Assembly (NCBI GenBank): GCA_956465555.1
Contig: OY101125.1
Span: 188,501-252,500, forward strand
Reading direction: 5' to 3'
Length of the DNA stretch: 64,000 nucleotides
From: Nitzschia sp. pyKryTriq1
Taxonomy: Eukaryota > Bacillariophyta > Bacillariophyceae > Bacillariales > Bacillariaceae
Shown here: in pieces, positions 52,302 through 63,434 of the stretch
Numbering within the stretch: the first letter of the stretch is position 1
Layout: every line of letters starts with the position of its first letter
Notes under the pieces: model-generated
What the model saw: only the letters and a program-made list of their open reading frames with translations
The model's database searches: none
What the model was told of the DNA's origin: nothing
Position numbers and translations under genes: made by a program

Positions 52302-54557
52302 ATGGCAGGGAACCCAAAGCTTAACGACGCAGCCCAATGGCTTCCCGTGTTGATCATTCCGGGTTTCATGAGCAGTGGCTTGGAAATCAAAGAATCGAAA
52401 GCCCGGCCGTCTTGGGAAGGAAAGCGAATTTGGCTGAATTTGGGCTCGCTGGGGCTTTCCGCCTTGTACTTTGGGAATTCTCAAAAAAAGAAGGACTTAC
52501 CCGTAACCACAACGGACTCTAGCGGGGTCCCTCTGGGCGAAGAAGAGGAAGCTCAGCTTCGATACAAGTCGGCTTGGCTAGAGCACATGCGCCTCAATGC
52601 CAAAGATATGAGGACGGAAAATGACGGCATCAGCGTCCGTGCGATTCAGGGCTTGGAAGGGGTGGACTACTTGACCCCTGGAACGTTCACCAACCTCGTG
52701 AGCTATGTGTTTGGGCCGGTCATAAGTGCTCTTGTCAAAGAAGGCTATGAGGAAGGTGTCAATATCCAGGCGGCATCCTATGACTGGAGACTTCCACCGG
52801 TCGAGCTGGAACGCCGCGACGGATACTTCACTCGAACGATAAAACAGGTGGAGGAGATGTACACTGCAAACCACTCCACCCCTGTGGTATTGGTCGGACA
52901 TTCACTGGGCACAAAAACAGCACACTACTTTCTCAATTTTTGTCTAAAAGCGAAAGGTCAAGCGTGGATCGACAAGCACGTACATACATACCTACCGGTC
53001 GGGGCTCCGCATTTGGGAGCACCCAAGGCACTCCGCAGTATGATCTCGGGTGATAAGATGGGTCTCGATGCCTTTCTGAGTGACGAAGAGGCCTTGATAT
53101 TGGGGCGGAGTTTTGGGAGTGGTCCTTGGCTTCTGCCCCAGGCTCTACCGGCTGGGGTTCCCGCTAGTTCCTACCTTCTTCCTCACGGGGTGCTGGAAAT
53201 AACCATACCCCATGTAGTCGACACTCATAATCTGACAGAAAAGCGAATGGCGCACACCAAATCCTCCCGGTTTCAGTTGATTGCCATCCTCGGTGGTAGT
53301 AAACGAAGCATCAAAACACCTTTTCACTCGACTCTCAATACCAAGGTCATATTCGACGACAAGATTTCCTTCGCCACGCAACCCAAGCCACGCTCTCCAG
53401 GCGAAACAGCAATGCAGTTTTTCTTGCAGGAGCCTGGACTTTCTGTCGCAAAATATGAACGAGCCGACAAGGGTTGTAACCCTCTCCTGTGCTTGCTCAA
53501 TTGGATTTGTTGTTGTTGCCTTTGGACTTTGGCCCTTCGAATCGTGAGGGGGCTACTTTGTGGTTTTGTTCAAACGTTGGTTTTGAGTGCCGATGTCTTG
53601 ACGAGTGTCGCGGATCATAGTACGAATTTGGCCGTGTCCGATGTGGTCGGAATCCCGGCAAAAGTTTGGGAGGGAAAAGAAGCGGAAATCAAAGTTCCAC
53701 TCTATCACAAGGACGACTACGGGAAATACGATGGATTTTTGTGTTTCATGACAAAACGTCAGGCTCGCATGACAACCATGACTGTTAAAATGAAATGGTT
53801 TCCCTTCCGCAAAGATAAATCGTTTCGAAGAAAGTGCTCTTTGATTTGCGAGCCTAGCGTTGACGCTACGTCGTCGTCGCCCCAACTTGTCCAAGGTGAC
53901 AAAATGTATCAAGCGTTTCCCGGCTACGATATCATTGAACGGGAGGGGCTGGACGATGCACTTGAAATGATAAAGGATGCTTATGACGGCGATTCCACCT
54001 TGGACCCAAGAAAGAAGAGTTCCATCGATCCACCTCCAGTCAGTCGAATCCATGGTACGACGTGCATTTTGATTTTGTTTCGAGCCCAAGGATTTCACTG
54101 CTGGTCGATATTCTCACCCTATGTTATGTTTTTTTGGTGCTTCTTGTAAGCCATTTACGGTGTGAATCTTCCGACCGAGATCGGGTCTGTCTACAAACGC
54201 AATGACACGTGCTTTTCAGAATCCAAATTAAAGAATCTGTACCAACTGGATTCCAAAGCGGCCCTGCTGCTGGTGGGTGATTCCAACAAAAAAAAGTCGA
54301 ATGGTGGATACGAACTCAAGGGTGGAATTCTAATGGAAACAAAAAAGACGCCGCAGGAGGTTGCCGGAGGTCGGAAAGTATCTGGAGATGGGACTGTTCC
54401 ATATTGGTCGCTGCAACACTGCAAGACGTGGAAGGGGCCCAAACGCGACGTTACCGTCGTCGAGCTTGACAAGGCCGAGCATCGTGAGATCTTGGCTGAC
54501 GCTCGGTTTCACAAAGCTCTTCTTGACTACTGTCGCATAGAGAAGGAATCGGTTTGA
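52302..54557 (+). CDS. LCAT/PDAT-family acyltransferase, two exons
   Basis: Exon 1 52302-54054, intron 54055-54150 (96 bp, GTACGA...GTAAG, phase 1), exon 2 54151-54557; 719 aa. The alpha/beta-hydrolase core starts LPVLIIPGFMSSGLEI. The nucleophile is Ser201 in VVLVGHSLGTKTAHYF. The charge-relay His is in the closing EHREIL, preceded by SGDGTVPYWSLQHCKTW in exon 2; the Asp is in this GDGTVP motif region. These are marks of the lecithin:cholesterol / phospholipid:diacylglycerol acyltransferase family. A Cys-rich hydrophobic stretch (CNPLLCLLNWICCCCLW) near residue 395 may be a membrane or acylation segment and is unusual in the family. No N-terminal anchor as in classical PDAT, so phospholipase activity is equally possible. 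Confidence 0.88.
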
Positions 54558-56395
54558 AGACTACAAATCTTCTACAGTACACCTCGGCAATATTATGTCA
54601 GACATAAGTAATACCGGTAGTATAGCATTCTTGTTCTGTCTTGCAGAATCACTATTTTGCAAGGCTAACATACGAATCATCATCATCATCATTGAAAATG
54701 TTTGAATTCCATTCCATTCGTTTGTAGGTAGCAGCAAGGATAGAATCGTGATGGTATGGATTGGTCGTGGGGTTGTTGTTGTTGTGGCCAAGTCAAAGTC
54801 GCTGTTGATGAAGATAAGGTCGACTCACTCACAGTGACTCGCTCGCTCACTCGTTATGGTCCGTTCCAAATAATATTCTTGCAACTGTCCTTCGTACTGC
54901 TGTAGTTTCCGCTCCGCTCCGCTCCGCTGGATTGAATGAATGAATGAATGAATGAATGAACAAATCCAAGTCGATCGATGATTCTTGTAGTATTGTTCTA
55001 CCGGTAACAGCTGGGTAGAACAAGAAGAAGTATTGGTTGGTGTTGGTCTCCATTGGTTGTTTCCGAAATGTATTTGTACGTCGTGTCGGTCGTTGCGTCT
55101 TCTGGAGCATCAGACTTGCGTTCCCAGCATTTCTTCGGATGCAGTATTCAGTATTCATTCGTATTGTATTGGTAGCAGGTTCTTGTGCGAATACTGTACG
55201 TATAGGTGGAACATAGAGCGACGAGAGAGAGAGGAGCCATATCGTCGCCGCCGCCGCCGCCGCCATCTTTTGTCACCACACTGATTCGAAAGTCGTAACA
55301 CGGTACTCGTAGATAATAGACGCTCTCTTTTCTCTTTTGTTGTAGAGTTAGTTGATGGATGCGATGATTCGTCCATTGATTCATTTATTTATTTATTCAT
55401 TCAATCAAAATCAGTGACTGGCCACCATCATCAAGAATAAGAATCATGATCCGATTGTGATTAGTATTGTGATTATTGTTATTGGTCGGTGCGGGTGGGT
55501 AGGTATTCCAGGCTACGCTACGCTACGCTACGCTACGCTCCGATCCGAGCTCTCCGGACCAGCACAATAATCAGCGAGGAGGAGGGAAGGAAGGAAGGAA
55601 TGAATCAATCAATCAATCAATCATCATTAGGAACCGCTCTTTTCCCGCTGTTGATGGAGCATTGTGCATCATATCACCACACTCCAACAATATAACTCAC
55701 TCTCATCATGATGTCCTCACTCACTATGATACTTCTCGAAACACAATAACCTCGCCCTACTACTACTACCGGTACAGACAGTACATATATAATAGTAGCG
55801 AGCGTGTGCGAGAGATGCTTGCACCCAATGACGGCGAGAGACTACTGGTACGAGTACTGTACCGGTACATACGTACAACGACTCACTCGTCGAAAAGCAG
55901 GCCGCCTCGCGCGCGCGGCGAGCTCTTTCTTACCCCATTTTGGACTACAATGACTACATACATGCGGGCGAAACGACGACGACGACGACAACAACAAGAA
56001 CAACAACAACAAGTACTCCTCCTCCTCGTCTACTACTACTACTAGTATACAACTCAGTTATCCCTAGCAGCCGTTTGTCTTGCTCCTTCTCGTGACAATA
56101 CTACTACTGCTGAAGAAGAGAAGAAGAAGATGCAGCACCAGAACAACAAGGAGAATGATGATGATGATGATGATGATTAATACTTTATTCTTGTGAGTAC
56201 TACTACTACTTTAGAACACTGGTACCGGTAGTAGGATGATGCATGGTTGTTGTTCGTGGCTGGTACATATACGGTGTTGGGTGGTTGGTTGGTTGGTTGG
56301 TTCTTGGTGACGACGAGAAAGCGGAATGATCATGATAGTACTACTACTTAGTAGTACTCTCGTCGTCCTCCTCCTCCTGGTATGCTGCTCCTCGT
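54558..56395. other. Microsatellite-rich intergenic region
   Basis: No gene with coding character. It contains, in order: (CATCAT)n near 54680, (TTGTTG)n near 54772, (CTCCG)n near 54908, (GAAT)n at about 54936-54960, (CGC)n near 55245-55265, (TTTA/TTCA)n near 55382, (CTACG)n at 55511-55540, (ATCA)n near 55603-55622, (GATGAT)n at 56155-56176, (ACTACT)n, and (GGTT)n at about 56281-56300. Several GTACCGGTAC palindromes (55766, 55860, 56223) are mixed in. Promoters and 3' ends of neighbours must lie at the edges. Confidence 0.6.
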
Positions 56396-58036
56396 CTACA
56401 GGGTCAGACAGACGGTAGTGTCGGGGTAGAAATTATCACCATTGCACTGTTCGTTGCATTTCAAGTCCATGGCACCGTTGAAATAATATCCGCAGTTATT
56501 GCACGGATAGCCACCGCCGTTGCAAGTGTCATCTGCAATCTCGAGTTCGGTAACAAAGCCACTTCTACCACCAGCATAGGCGCAGCAATAACCTTGTTGA
56601 AGTAACTGCGGGGGGCAAGTACAAGATCCTTCGCCGACTACTAGTGGTGAACCACCTGCAGGAGATATTCCCCAACACGCATTCTTTCCAACGCAACTTG
56701 ATGCCTTAATTCGTATATAAGCACTGGCGTACCCGCTGAGATAGCAAGCGCGAGAATCACGGCATGCTGATTCGTAAATCACAATGTTCCTGCCGGAGTT
56801 GCCACCGAGTTTTTTGCATGAATAAGAGCCCGAGCAGGCATTGTCCTTTATCTCAACATTAACCACTCCAGCGTTGGCTCCGACGCTGAAACAGGACTCG
56901 TTGTACCCGTTACAAGCACCAATACCGATCGAAATGGTCCTATCCTGGGCGCCGCTGCTCCATCCCGTACACGCTCGCCTTCCACGACACGAGCGGGCAC
57001 AGACAGTCTGCACTCCCGGGAAGTTACAAAAGTCTGTGCTTGTGCCTCCTTCAGGAAAGAAAGGGTCAACGCAGCAACGCTGGTCGAGCGGCAGATTGCC
57101 GCACCAATCCAAAATCTGCTGGTTTGTACCGGTAAAACATGGGGGATCTGGTAGACTTGGTCCGCAATTGCCAACGTTGTCTGAATCATTGGCACAGTAT
57201 TCCAAAAGAGACGGGGCGACCTTTGTGGACTTGTTCGATGATTCCTCAAGAGGAGGGCAGCAGCCACAGTTTTCAAAGAAGCGCTCGTTTCCCAGATTCG
57301 CGCCCACGGAAACACTGGGGGCGACCTTCGATTCATCTACACAATCGGAATGGTAGTGATAGTCGGTTGAAGTCGAGCTCTTGGCGTGTTTGGTACAAAC
57401 GGGAACCTGGCCATCCTGGCATGGGTTGTCTTTTGGCGCCGAGCAAGAAGTCGTCGCTTGTAGCTTCCGCTTTGTTTGCTCTTTGCTCTTGGGAAGGTTC
57501 ATGAGACGGCCACTCTTTCGATTAGTAGTACTAGTGGTAGTGCGCTCCTTGTGGATGGACTCGTCGTCGTTGGGGGTCTGACTACTCTGATGTTCGCCTG
57601 CTTGCTCTCTCAAGAGTTGGCGAATACGATTGCCCTTGCCTTCCGAGGAATGTTCATGATGAGAAACAAAGTTCTTGCCGTTGTGCTATGATGATTCATT
57701 ATGTCAATGGCAAGAAGGAAAACGAGAACGAACCAAAGCACATTTGCGTTATACATGACGAAGCATTTGTATTGTAAGACGCAGTTATTCAAGGGCGAAA
57801 CTCACTCTGCTGCCTTCGTCGGTTTCATCTTTCCGCTGGTAGTAGAGGAGGGCGTTGAGACAGAAAGAGCGGAATGGGTGAGACTACGACTGGATTCGCC
57901 GCTCACACCAACCAATGAGGAGGCTCGTAAGAAAACATCACAATACCTTATCGTTTGAACGAGGAGGAGTCGCCTCAACCAGCAAGATAGACGAGGCTTT
58001 GGCGACAAGGAAGGCACATGCGATTCCGAACTTCAT
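56396..58036 (-). CDS. Secreted Cys-repeat protein, two or more exons
   Basis: Likely exon 1 58036-57947 encodes 30 residues with a signal peptide (MKFGIACAFLVAKASSILLVEA). Exon 2 57685-56396 opens after an acceptor TAG and runs 430 codons. They join in phase 0 across a 261-bp intron; a small middle exon cannot be excluded. The early part is His/Ser/Gln-rich and ends with KRKLQATTS, an R-x-L type site. The rest has about 40 Cys. Between about residues 240 and 370 a pattern C-x-G-x(2-3)-(A/S)-C, then a short beta strand, repeats four or five times (ACNGYNESC, ACSGSYSC, ACRDSRAC, SCVGKNAC), suggesting a beta-helix stabilised by Cys. The C-terminus has CNGGGYPCNNCGYY and CNEQCNGDNF. Secreted or cell-wall role; no enzyme motif. 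Confidence 0.65.
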
Positions 58037-60620
58037 TTTGTTTCTGTTGTTTGAGTGTTTGGCTCCTGTATGATGGCGCTGGTTTTGTTCTGGTATGGCG
58101 AGTGATGATCAACAAGCAATCGTGAGATTGAGATATTGTTGTGAGCAAGAGATTGATCATTGATCGTAGCGTCAGAAGATGATGCGTACATGTCGAAATC
58201 CGGACGTCGCCGTCGCTCGCCCTTCTCATTTTGCGTCGTAGCGCATGCTGCTCACAATCATCATCGTCGTCGTCAACAATCCAAACAACGAAGCAGTAGT
58301 AGAAAACAAAAAGGCATGCATGCTGCATCATACATACTACATACTGAATATTTCCTCTCGTCGTCTCACCTTGTTTGTCAAAGACCTTCTCGAGATTCGT
58401 CTCAAGCAGATTATGATGGTTGGGGTAGTTGGCATTTTCTCGAACGAGAAGAAAAAGGAAAGCACAGTCCTGATGCTGCGCTTCTGCGCTCCACCCGATC
58501 ACCGGCGTAAAATAAAAACATTTTTTTTGCCACTGTTTACCGAACATGCAATGACTTTCGTCGCAACGTAGCAACCCCAAAGTACGATTTTGCTGATCTA
58601 TTTTCACCCGGTCTTGAGCCAATCCGCATGCATGTTTCATATGTACTCCGCTATAGTAGTACCTGTAGAGTACAGTCCACTGCTGCAAGCGAAAAACATC
58701 AACAACAGTTCTCGTTCCTTTGTATTCTATTTTTTAGTTATTGCTAGTCGTAGTGAATGTCCTACGTACTGATAGCTCGCCATACCATTTGTCCATGAAT
58801 TCTCTGAGCATAAGCATGCACTATTCGGTACAGGTACTATTGGAGATGTTTTTCTTTGACTACTTGTGCTAGTACAAGTCTAACCGAGGACAGATGTAGA
58901 TTAGACTTCAATTGTGTACAGGTACTAGGTATCACACGACTTCTTCTCCCCAGATAAAAGAGAAGCTTCTTTGGGCTTATGTACATCCAGGCCGGTTTCC
59001 TTCGTGTTCATTTTTAATCGTGGTTGAACATCAACATCAACAACACAGAAAGGAGAAATAAGCCACTGGTAGAAAGTTCGACCGGCGGTAGAAAGTTCGA
59101 CCGGCGAACAAGTTTAAGGGCACATCTTCGGACTTGAATAGCCCTTTGCAAACATTTAAAGCCATCAATAGTGAACGTTAGACTACTTTATGTAGTTCGT
59201 TCGTACCCAGAACATGGCGACGAAAAACTAAGTATATTGATCCACAACAGTTCTCTCGCTCGGCCCGCTTACAGCTTGCTTACAGTACCGGTACAACCAA
59301 GAGGTATGGAACTAATGCCTTTCCGTCTGTCAATACCACCCAATACAACACGTCGTCTGTCCGAGGCCAGAAGGAACCCACTGGACGAAAGCATGCGTGA
59401 ATGAGAGAGGAGCAGCGGGGTAGTTGGGGAACTAGGACGGAGGAAGGTCAGACTTTGGCAGTCTTGAAAAGCCGCCGTGCCAATCTTCCCTTCGGTCCTC
59501 GAGCAGCAGGAGGGTCATCTAGAGGCCTGAAAAAAGGCCATAGCGGCCCAAACTCATGTCGCACCTGAAAACATTGGCCTATAACAGTAAGTACTTATAC
59601 ACGCCACTTTATACGGAACGTTGACAATACGGGTGTACGTGACATATTACTATCCTCTACTACACAACCCGCTACGTCACAGTCCCACAACTGCAAAATA
59701 AAAGTTTCCGCGCTGAATAAAAATCCTCAACTCTAAATAAATTCCTTTCCGCACCTCTGCAGTTTTTTTACTGCAACAACCGCACATAAACTGCAAACCA
59801 CCTCCTTTGGCGCCTAACTGATTATCCGCCCCCTAAAATTGACCCTGTACATTCCCCTTTACACCTATTTTTCACACACCACCCAAATAGTCATAAATTC
59901 AATTCTCGCCCGCAATGTCCAATCGCCGATCTTCTGTGAATACGTCCGTTGGGCCCACCGTGCCCCACTTACTTCACTGTATCCCTCCTCCTCAGTTGGG
60001 ATGTACTGGTGAAAACGGATAGTAGGATCGGTGTTGACTGAACAGCAATCGACGTTCTGAAACCAGTTTGTTTTTAGTTAATCCATGTCGGCGGCACCCA
60101 CAGGACCTACGGTCCCGATGGGGCCACGCAACTACTCCGAGTTCTACGGAACCTAGACTCTACTAAAACAAAAACAAAATGTGAGTAAATAATAATTAAG
60201 TTAGTTCCTCGCTCCCTCCGGGAGCCCGGACCGCGGGTCAACCATCGCTTAGCGTGGCGTGACAGCGGTATAAAAATAGACTTATTTACTCCCCAGTCTA
60301 GTAGATATCGATCTCGTACTTGTTTGAGTAACGAGTCGAGTCACGACGTCTGTACGTCTTTCGATGTGCGTCACAATCAATGATTCTCAACACGTGCGTG
60401 CGTCGTGCGTACGTTGTGAGGTTTGATTCATTCGACTTCATGGATGTTCGAAGAACTTCGATCGACATCATCATCCTCTATGCGTCACCGCGCGCGCATC
60501 GCCTTGAGAAGAAAGCGGTGCCAAAAATACGTGCAGCAGAACTTTTGCTTTTGACACGAAACACACAACAAGACAACAACATACTGTAATATAGCGATCG
60601 AAACAAAGCAAAACATCACC
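58037..60620. other. 2.6-kb region without a recognised gene
   Basis: The first 150 bp hold the promoter of the Cys-repeat gene. Reading frames elsewhere lack coding character. A 19-bp unit GGTAGAAAGTTCGACCGGC is repeated twice at 59068-59105. From about 59580 to 60250 base composition shifts to runs of A and C-rich strings with few repeats, unlike the rest of the window. A GTACCGGTAC palindrome lies near 59286. It might be the relic of an inserted element, but no protein remnant is convincing. Confidence 0.4.
60183..60291. repeat. 109-bp unit bounded by 10-bp inverted repeats
   Basis: GAGTAAATAA at 60183-60192 is matched by TTATTTACTC at 60282-60291. The interior is GC-rich (CTCCCTCCGGGAGCCCGGACCGCGGG) with its own small hairpin. 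No target-site duplication seen. Could be a MITE-like unit or a structured transcript end. Confidence 0.35.
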
Positions 60621-61859
60621 ATGGAGACGGATGATGCTGATCATCATACTCCCGCACAACGACAACCGCAGTGCATCCCGGTTTCTCTTTCCTTTCAAGG
60701 CCAAACGGTAGTCTTGGATGGAGGCATCATCACGACGGAAACGACAGGTCCTCAACTTTACGAACAAACGTTGCACGCACTCGGTTTGTCGGCGGAAACC
60801 TCTCTCAAAATTTTGGCCAAGGGCAAACGCATCGACAATGACACATCCACAACTCCAATGGCTGCATTTCTCAGTAAAACAACAGCCAGAACCAAGCCAC
60901 TCAAATTGCTCGTCATGGCCACCAGTCCGGTGGTACTCGCCGACATGGCCTTGAAGCGCTCCGATCCGACCATTCGTGGCTTTGACGATGAACTAAAACC
61001 AAAAGTGGCAGTCTACCAACCTTGGGGACCGATACTCTCCCAACAAGACAAGAATTATAAGTTTTGTCGTTTCGAGGCATGTACGTGGCAATCCTTTGGA
61101 CATAGACCCACAGACGGGACGACCCCTCATGCCTTTCAAGCGATGCAATTACTGGAAAAACTAGCTACGGATCCAGGAGTGGTAGCCGTCATGGTAGAAC
61201 GAGAATTAGTCGTAGGTACACTTGGGGAGATGGATCCGATTGATGATCGGGTCATGCAAAAGAAACAAAGCGAAAATGCTGGTGTATGCTTGTTGGGATA
61301 CAATACGAATGCTGGAGCACGGATTGATCTAAAACTACGAACGGACGATCTGAAAGGTTTTCGGCCGTATCCTAAATTGGTGAGTACCTTGTTGCATGAA
61401 TTGAGTCATAATTGGGTGGGAGAACATAACGCCTTGTTTTGGACCAACTTTGCCCAAATGCGAGCCGAATATTTGACACGACACAAGGCATTGCAATCGA
61501 CTGTAATAGAGGGAAGTACGACGGCCGAACGAGCTGGCTTAGTATTGCAAAAGGGCGTGCTACAACACATTCCTGAAACGATATTGAAGGAACTTCTTCC
61601 GGACATGGGACAACATGGATTGCATCCTCGAATGATTGAAGCTCCGATACGACAACGTTGTCAAGAGTTGGAACAAGAGTTTTTGCAAGGCCAAACATTG
61701 GGAAGTGGTGGAGTCGATACTACTACTACTAGTAGTAGTAGTCCAACGATGGCCGTAATGTCGGCACGAGAACGCGCCTTGGCGGCCGCAGAACAACGAC
61801 GAAAGCAGCAAGAACAAGAACAAGAGAAGAAACAAGGCGGCGATCACGAGAAATCATAG
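60621..61859 (+). CDS. Ubiquitin-like plus WLM (Wss1-type) metalloprotease
   Basis: A 412-aa single-exon protein. Residues about 18-95 form a ubiquitin-like domain (VSLSFQGQTVVL...LKILAKGKRIDN...LKLLVMAT). The WLM domain follows; the zinc site is HELSHNWVGEH at residues 259-269 (HExxHxxxxxH), in the context TLLHELSHNWVGEHNALFW, which is characteristic of Wss1/WLM metalloproteases. Yeast Wss1 and SPRTN clear proteins cross-linked to DNA. The Ub-WLM arrangement matches the plant and fungal branch. A C-terminal coiled, Gln/Lys/Glu-rich tail (RALAAAEQRRKQQEQEQEKKQ) follows a Ser/Thr run. No SHP or SIM motif stands out. Probably a nuclear DNA-protein crosslink repair protease. Confidence 0.9.
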   Translation: METDDADHHTPAQRQPQCIPVSLSFQGQTVVLDGGIITTETTGPQLYEQTLHALGLSAETSLKILAKGKRIDNDTSTTPMAAFLSKTTARTKPLKLLVMATSPVVLADMALKRSDPTIRGFDDELKPKVAVYQPWGPILSQQDKNYKFCRFEACTWQSFGHRPTDGTTPHAFQAMQLLEKLATDPGVVAVMVERELVVGTLGEMDPIDDRVMQKKQSENAGVCLLGYNTNAGARIDLKLRTDDLKGFRPYPKLVSTLLHELSHNWVGEHNALFWTNFAQMRAEYLTRHKALQSTVIEGSTTAERAGLVLQKGVLQHIPETILKELLPDMGQHGLHPRMIEAPIRQRCQELEQEFLQGQTLGSGGVDTTTTSSSSPTMAVMSARERALAAAEQRRKQQEQEQEKKQGGDHEKS

Positions 61860-62322
61860 CATTTATATTACAAAAAATAAAAGTACTATACTAGAAAAAA
61901 ATATCCATGCCACGCTGCACTATGTCGACCTGGCAAGTATCGCCTTCGCATGAAAATCCAATATGAACAAACCCTAGTCTACGTTTTATCAAATCGGAAA
62001 ACAGTCTCAGTTGCTGAATTTCTAACGCAAACACCGACTGCGCTGATTGTACCGCCGTGTTACGTAAAGTCTACTAGTACGAGAAAGAAAAGAAAGACTG
62101 GCGATTGAATCGTCACAACAACAAATACAGGGGCAACAAGTGAGTTGGCGCCGAATCAAGGCAGTACTGTTGATTCTCGATTTCAATATCTGGTGAATGG
62201 AACGAATGACACGGCGAACGGATTTGAACGCACAACATTAATTACAATTGTCGCGACGCTTGTTCGGCCATGGTCTCACACATTCGCAGGTCATTCAATA
62301 ATGATGTAAAAAAGTTGTTCTA
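61860..62322. other. Spacer between convergent genes
   Basis: 3' regions of the WLM gene and the small membrane protein gene. AATAAAAG near 61877 could be a polyadenylation signal for the WLM gene. Nothing else seen. Confidence 0.4.
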
Positions 62323-62717
62323 CTACGAAGAAGTAGCATCCATTCCCTTTTCTAGGTTACCAAGTTTGTCTAGCTCAAAGGGTCCATTCACTCCTTCACG
62401 TCTGGACTTGGACGAACTGAGACATTGCGTTATCCAAGTTTCTTCACTGAACCGGACTCCTTCCTGCAGACGATAATTGATCGCAGCGATCACAAAGACA
62501 GGCGTTGGGATTAGACTGGTGAGAATGGTCACATATATTCAGGTGCATATTCGTGCATTCGTACGACGACGACTCCTCACCTGCGTTCACGCTTGGCGTC
62601 GGACTTTTCCTTCTTGGCTGCGGCCTTTTCTGGGTTCGCCTTGGCTTTGTTTTCCTGCTTGATTTTCTTCTTTTCTCCCTGTGTGAGGGAGGCGTTGGTG
62701 GATGGCTTGGGCGGCAT
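62323..62717 (-). CDS. Small Lys-rich protein with one hydrophobic segment, two exons
   Basis: Exon 1 62717-62581, intron 62580-62516 (65 bp, GTGAGG...ACCAG, phase 2), exon 2 62515-62323; 109 aa. The joined protein begins MPPKPSTNASLTQGEKKKIK with an Ala/Lys/Glu helix, then LIPTPVFVIAAINYRLQEG as a possible membrane span and a polar C-terminus (WITQCLSSSKSRREGVNGP...LEKGMDATSS). If read without splicing, exon 1 stops after 46 codons. The matching phase and the change from basic helix to hydrophobic segment make the two-exon model reasonable but not certain. No family recognised. Confidence 0.5.
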
Positions 62718-63434
62718 GTTGTTGTTGGATGAAAGTAGATTACGATGAAAGCAATGAAGATGACATTTTAATGACAAGAATGACGGCCTGATGTTTGGAG
62801 GAGAAGGAAGTCAAAGAAGGCTGACGGCGAAACGTGTGGCTACTGTACCGGGACGGAGTAACGGCTAGAAAGGAACAACTCCCGTCGCTAGCCGATAGTC
62901 GATCGTACAGGGACAGTAGACTACTGTACCGGTACCGGTACGTTTTTGTTCGCCTCGTCATTGGAGGTACAATAAGTACAGGTGCTGTACGCACCCCAGC
63001 ATCTGCCGCAGGCTGCTTCTTTGGGGTCTCCGTCATCGTCGTTCGTCTCGGTCGGTGTCGAGTTTTCGTCTTTTTTTGATGATGGATTCTTCTCCATTCG
63101 TGTGTACTTCGTCGGCACCTTCGTAGCTTGCGCATGCGCGGGATCTTTTTTCGAATTCCGAGCGTGATCTTTTCTCCATCATGGCTGGCGATCTAATTGG
63201 GGTTGGGGTTGGGCTGGCGATCAAATATCATAGTAGCATTGCATTGCTAATGGTATGTGTGTATTCTACAGTACGACCAAGAATGAAAGTATAAACTAGA
63301 GTACTACTAGCTAGAGAGCAAAATATCCATTACGCCAAGCACACAGCCGCGCATGATGTTTGACCCATTTAAATACCAAAAGATCCTCCTGCACCAGCAG
63401 CTAGCAGCGCATCCTGCGTTTTTGTTATAATTTA
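62718..63434. other. Intergenic spacer
   Basis: Contains the promoter of the small minus-strand gene and the 3' region of the PIP-box gene. A doubled GTACCGGTACCGGTACG lies at about 62926-62942. Overlapping frames here on both strands lack a consistent coding signal. Confidence 0.4.

Noticed and set aside
54847-55384. Overlapping open frames in the microsatellite-rich spacer
   Set aside because: They consist of translated simple repeats, lack domains and overlap each other on both strands.
57613-57685. Start of the Cys-repeat protein inside exon 2
   Set aside because: The apparent start is TTG. A signal-peptide exon lies upstream in matching phase, so a spliced model is better.
60086-60157. 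Short frame beginning MSAAPTGPTVPMG, considered as a relic of a retroelement gag start
   Set aside because: Only about 23 codons, no related frame nearby and no repeats flanking it. Not enough to call an element.
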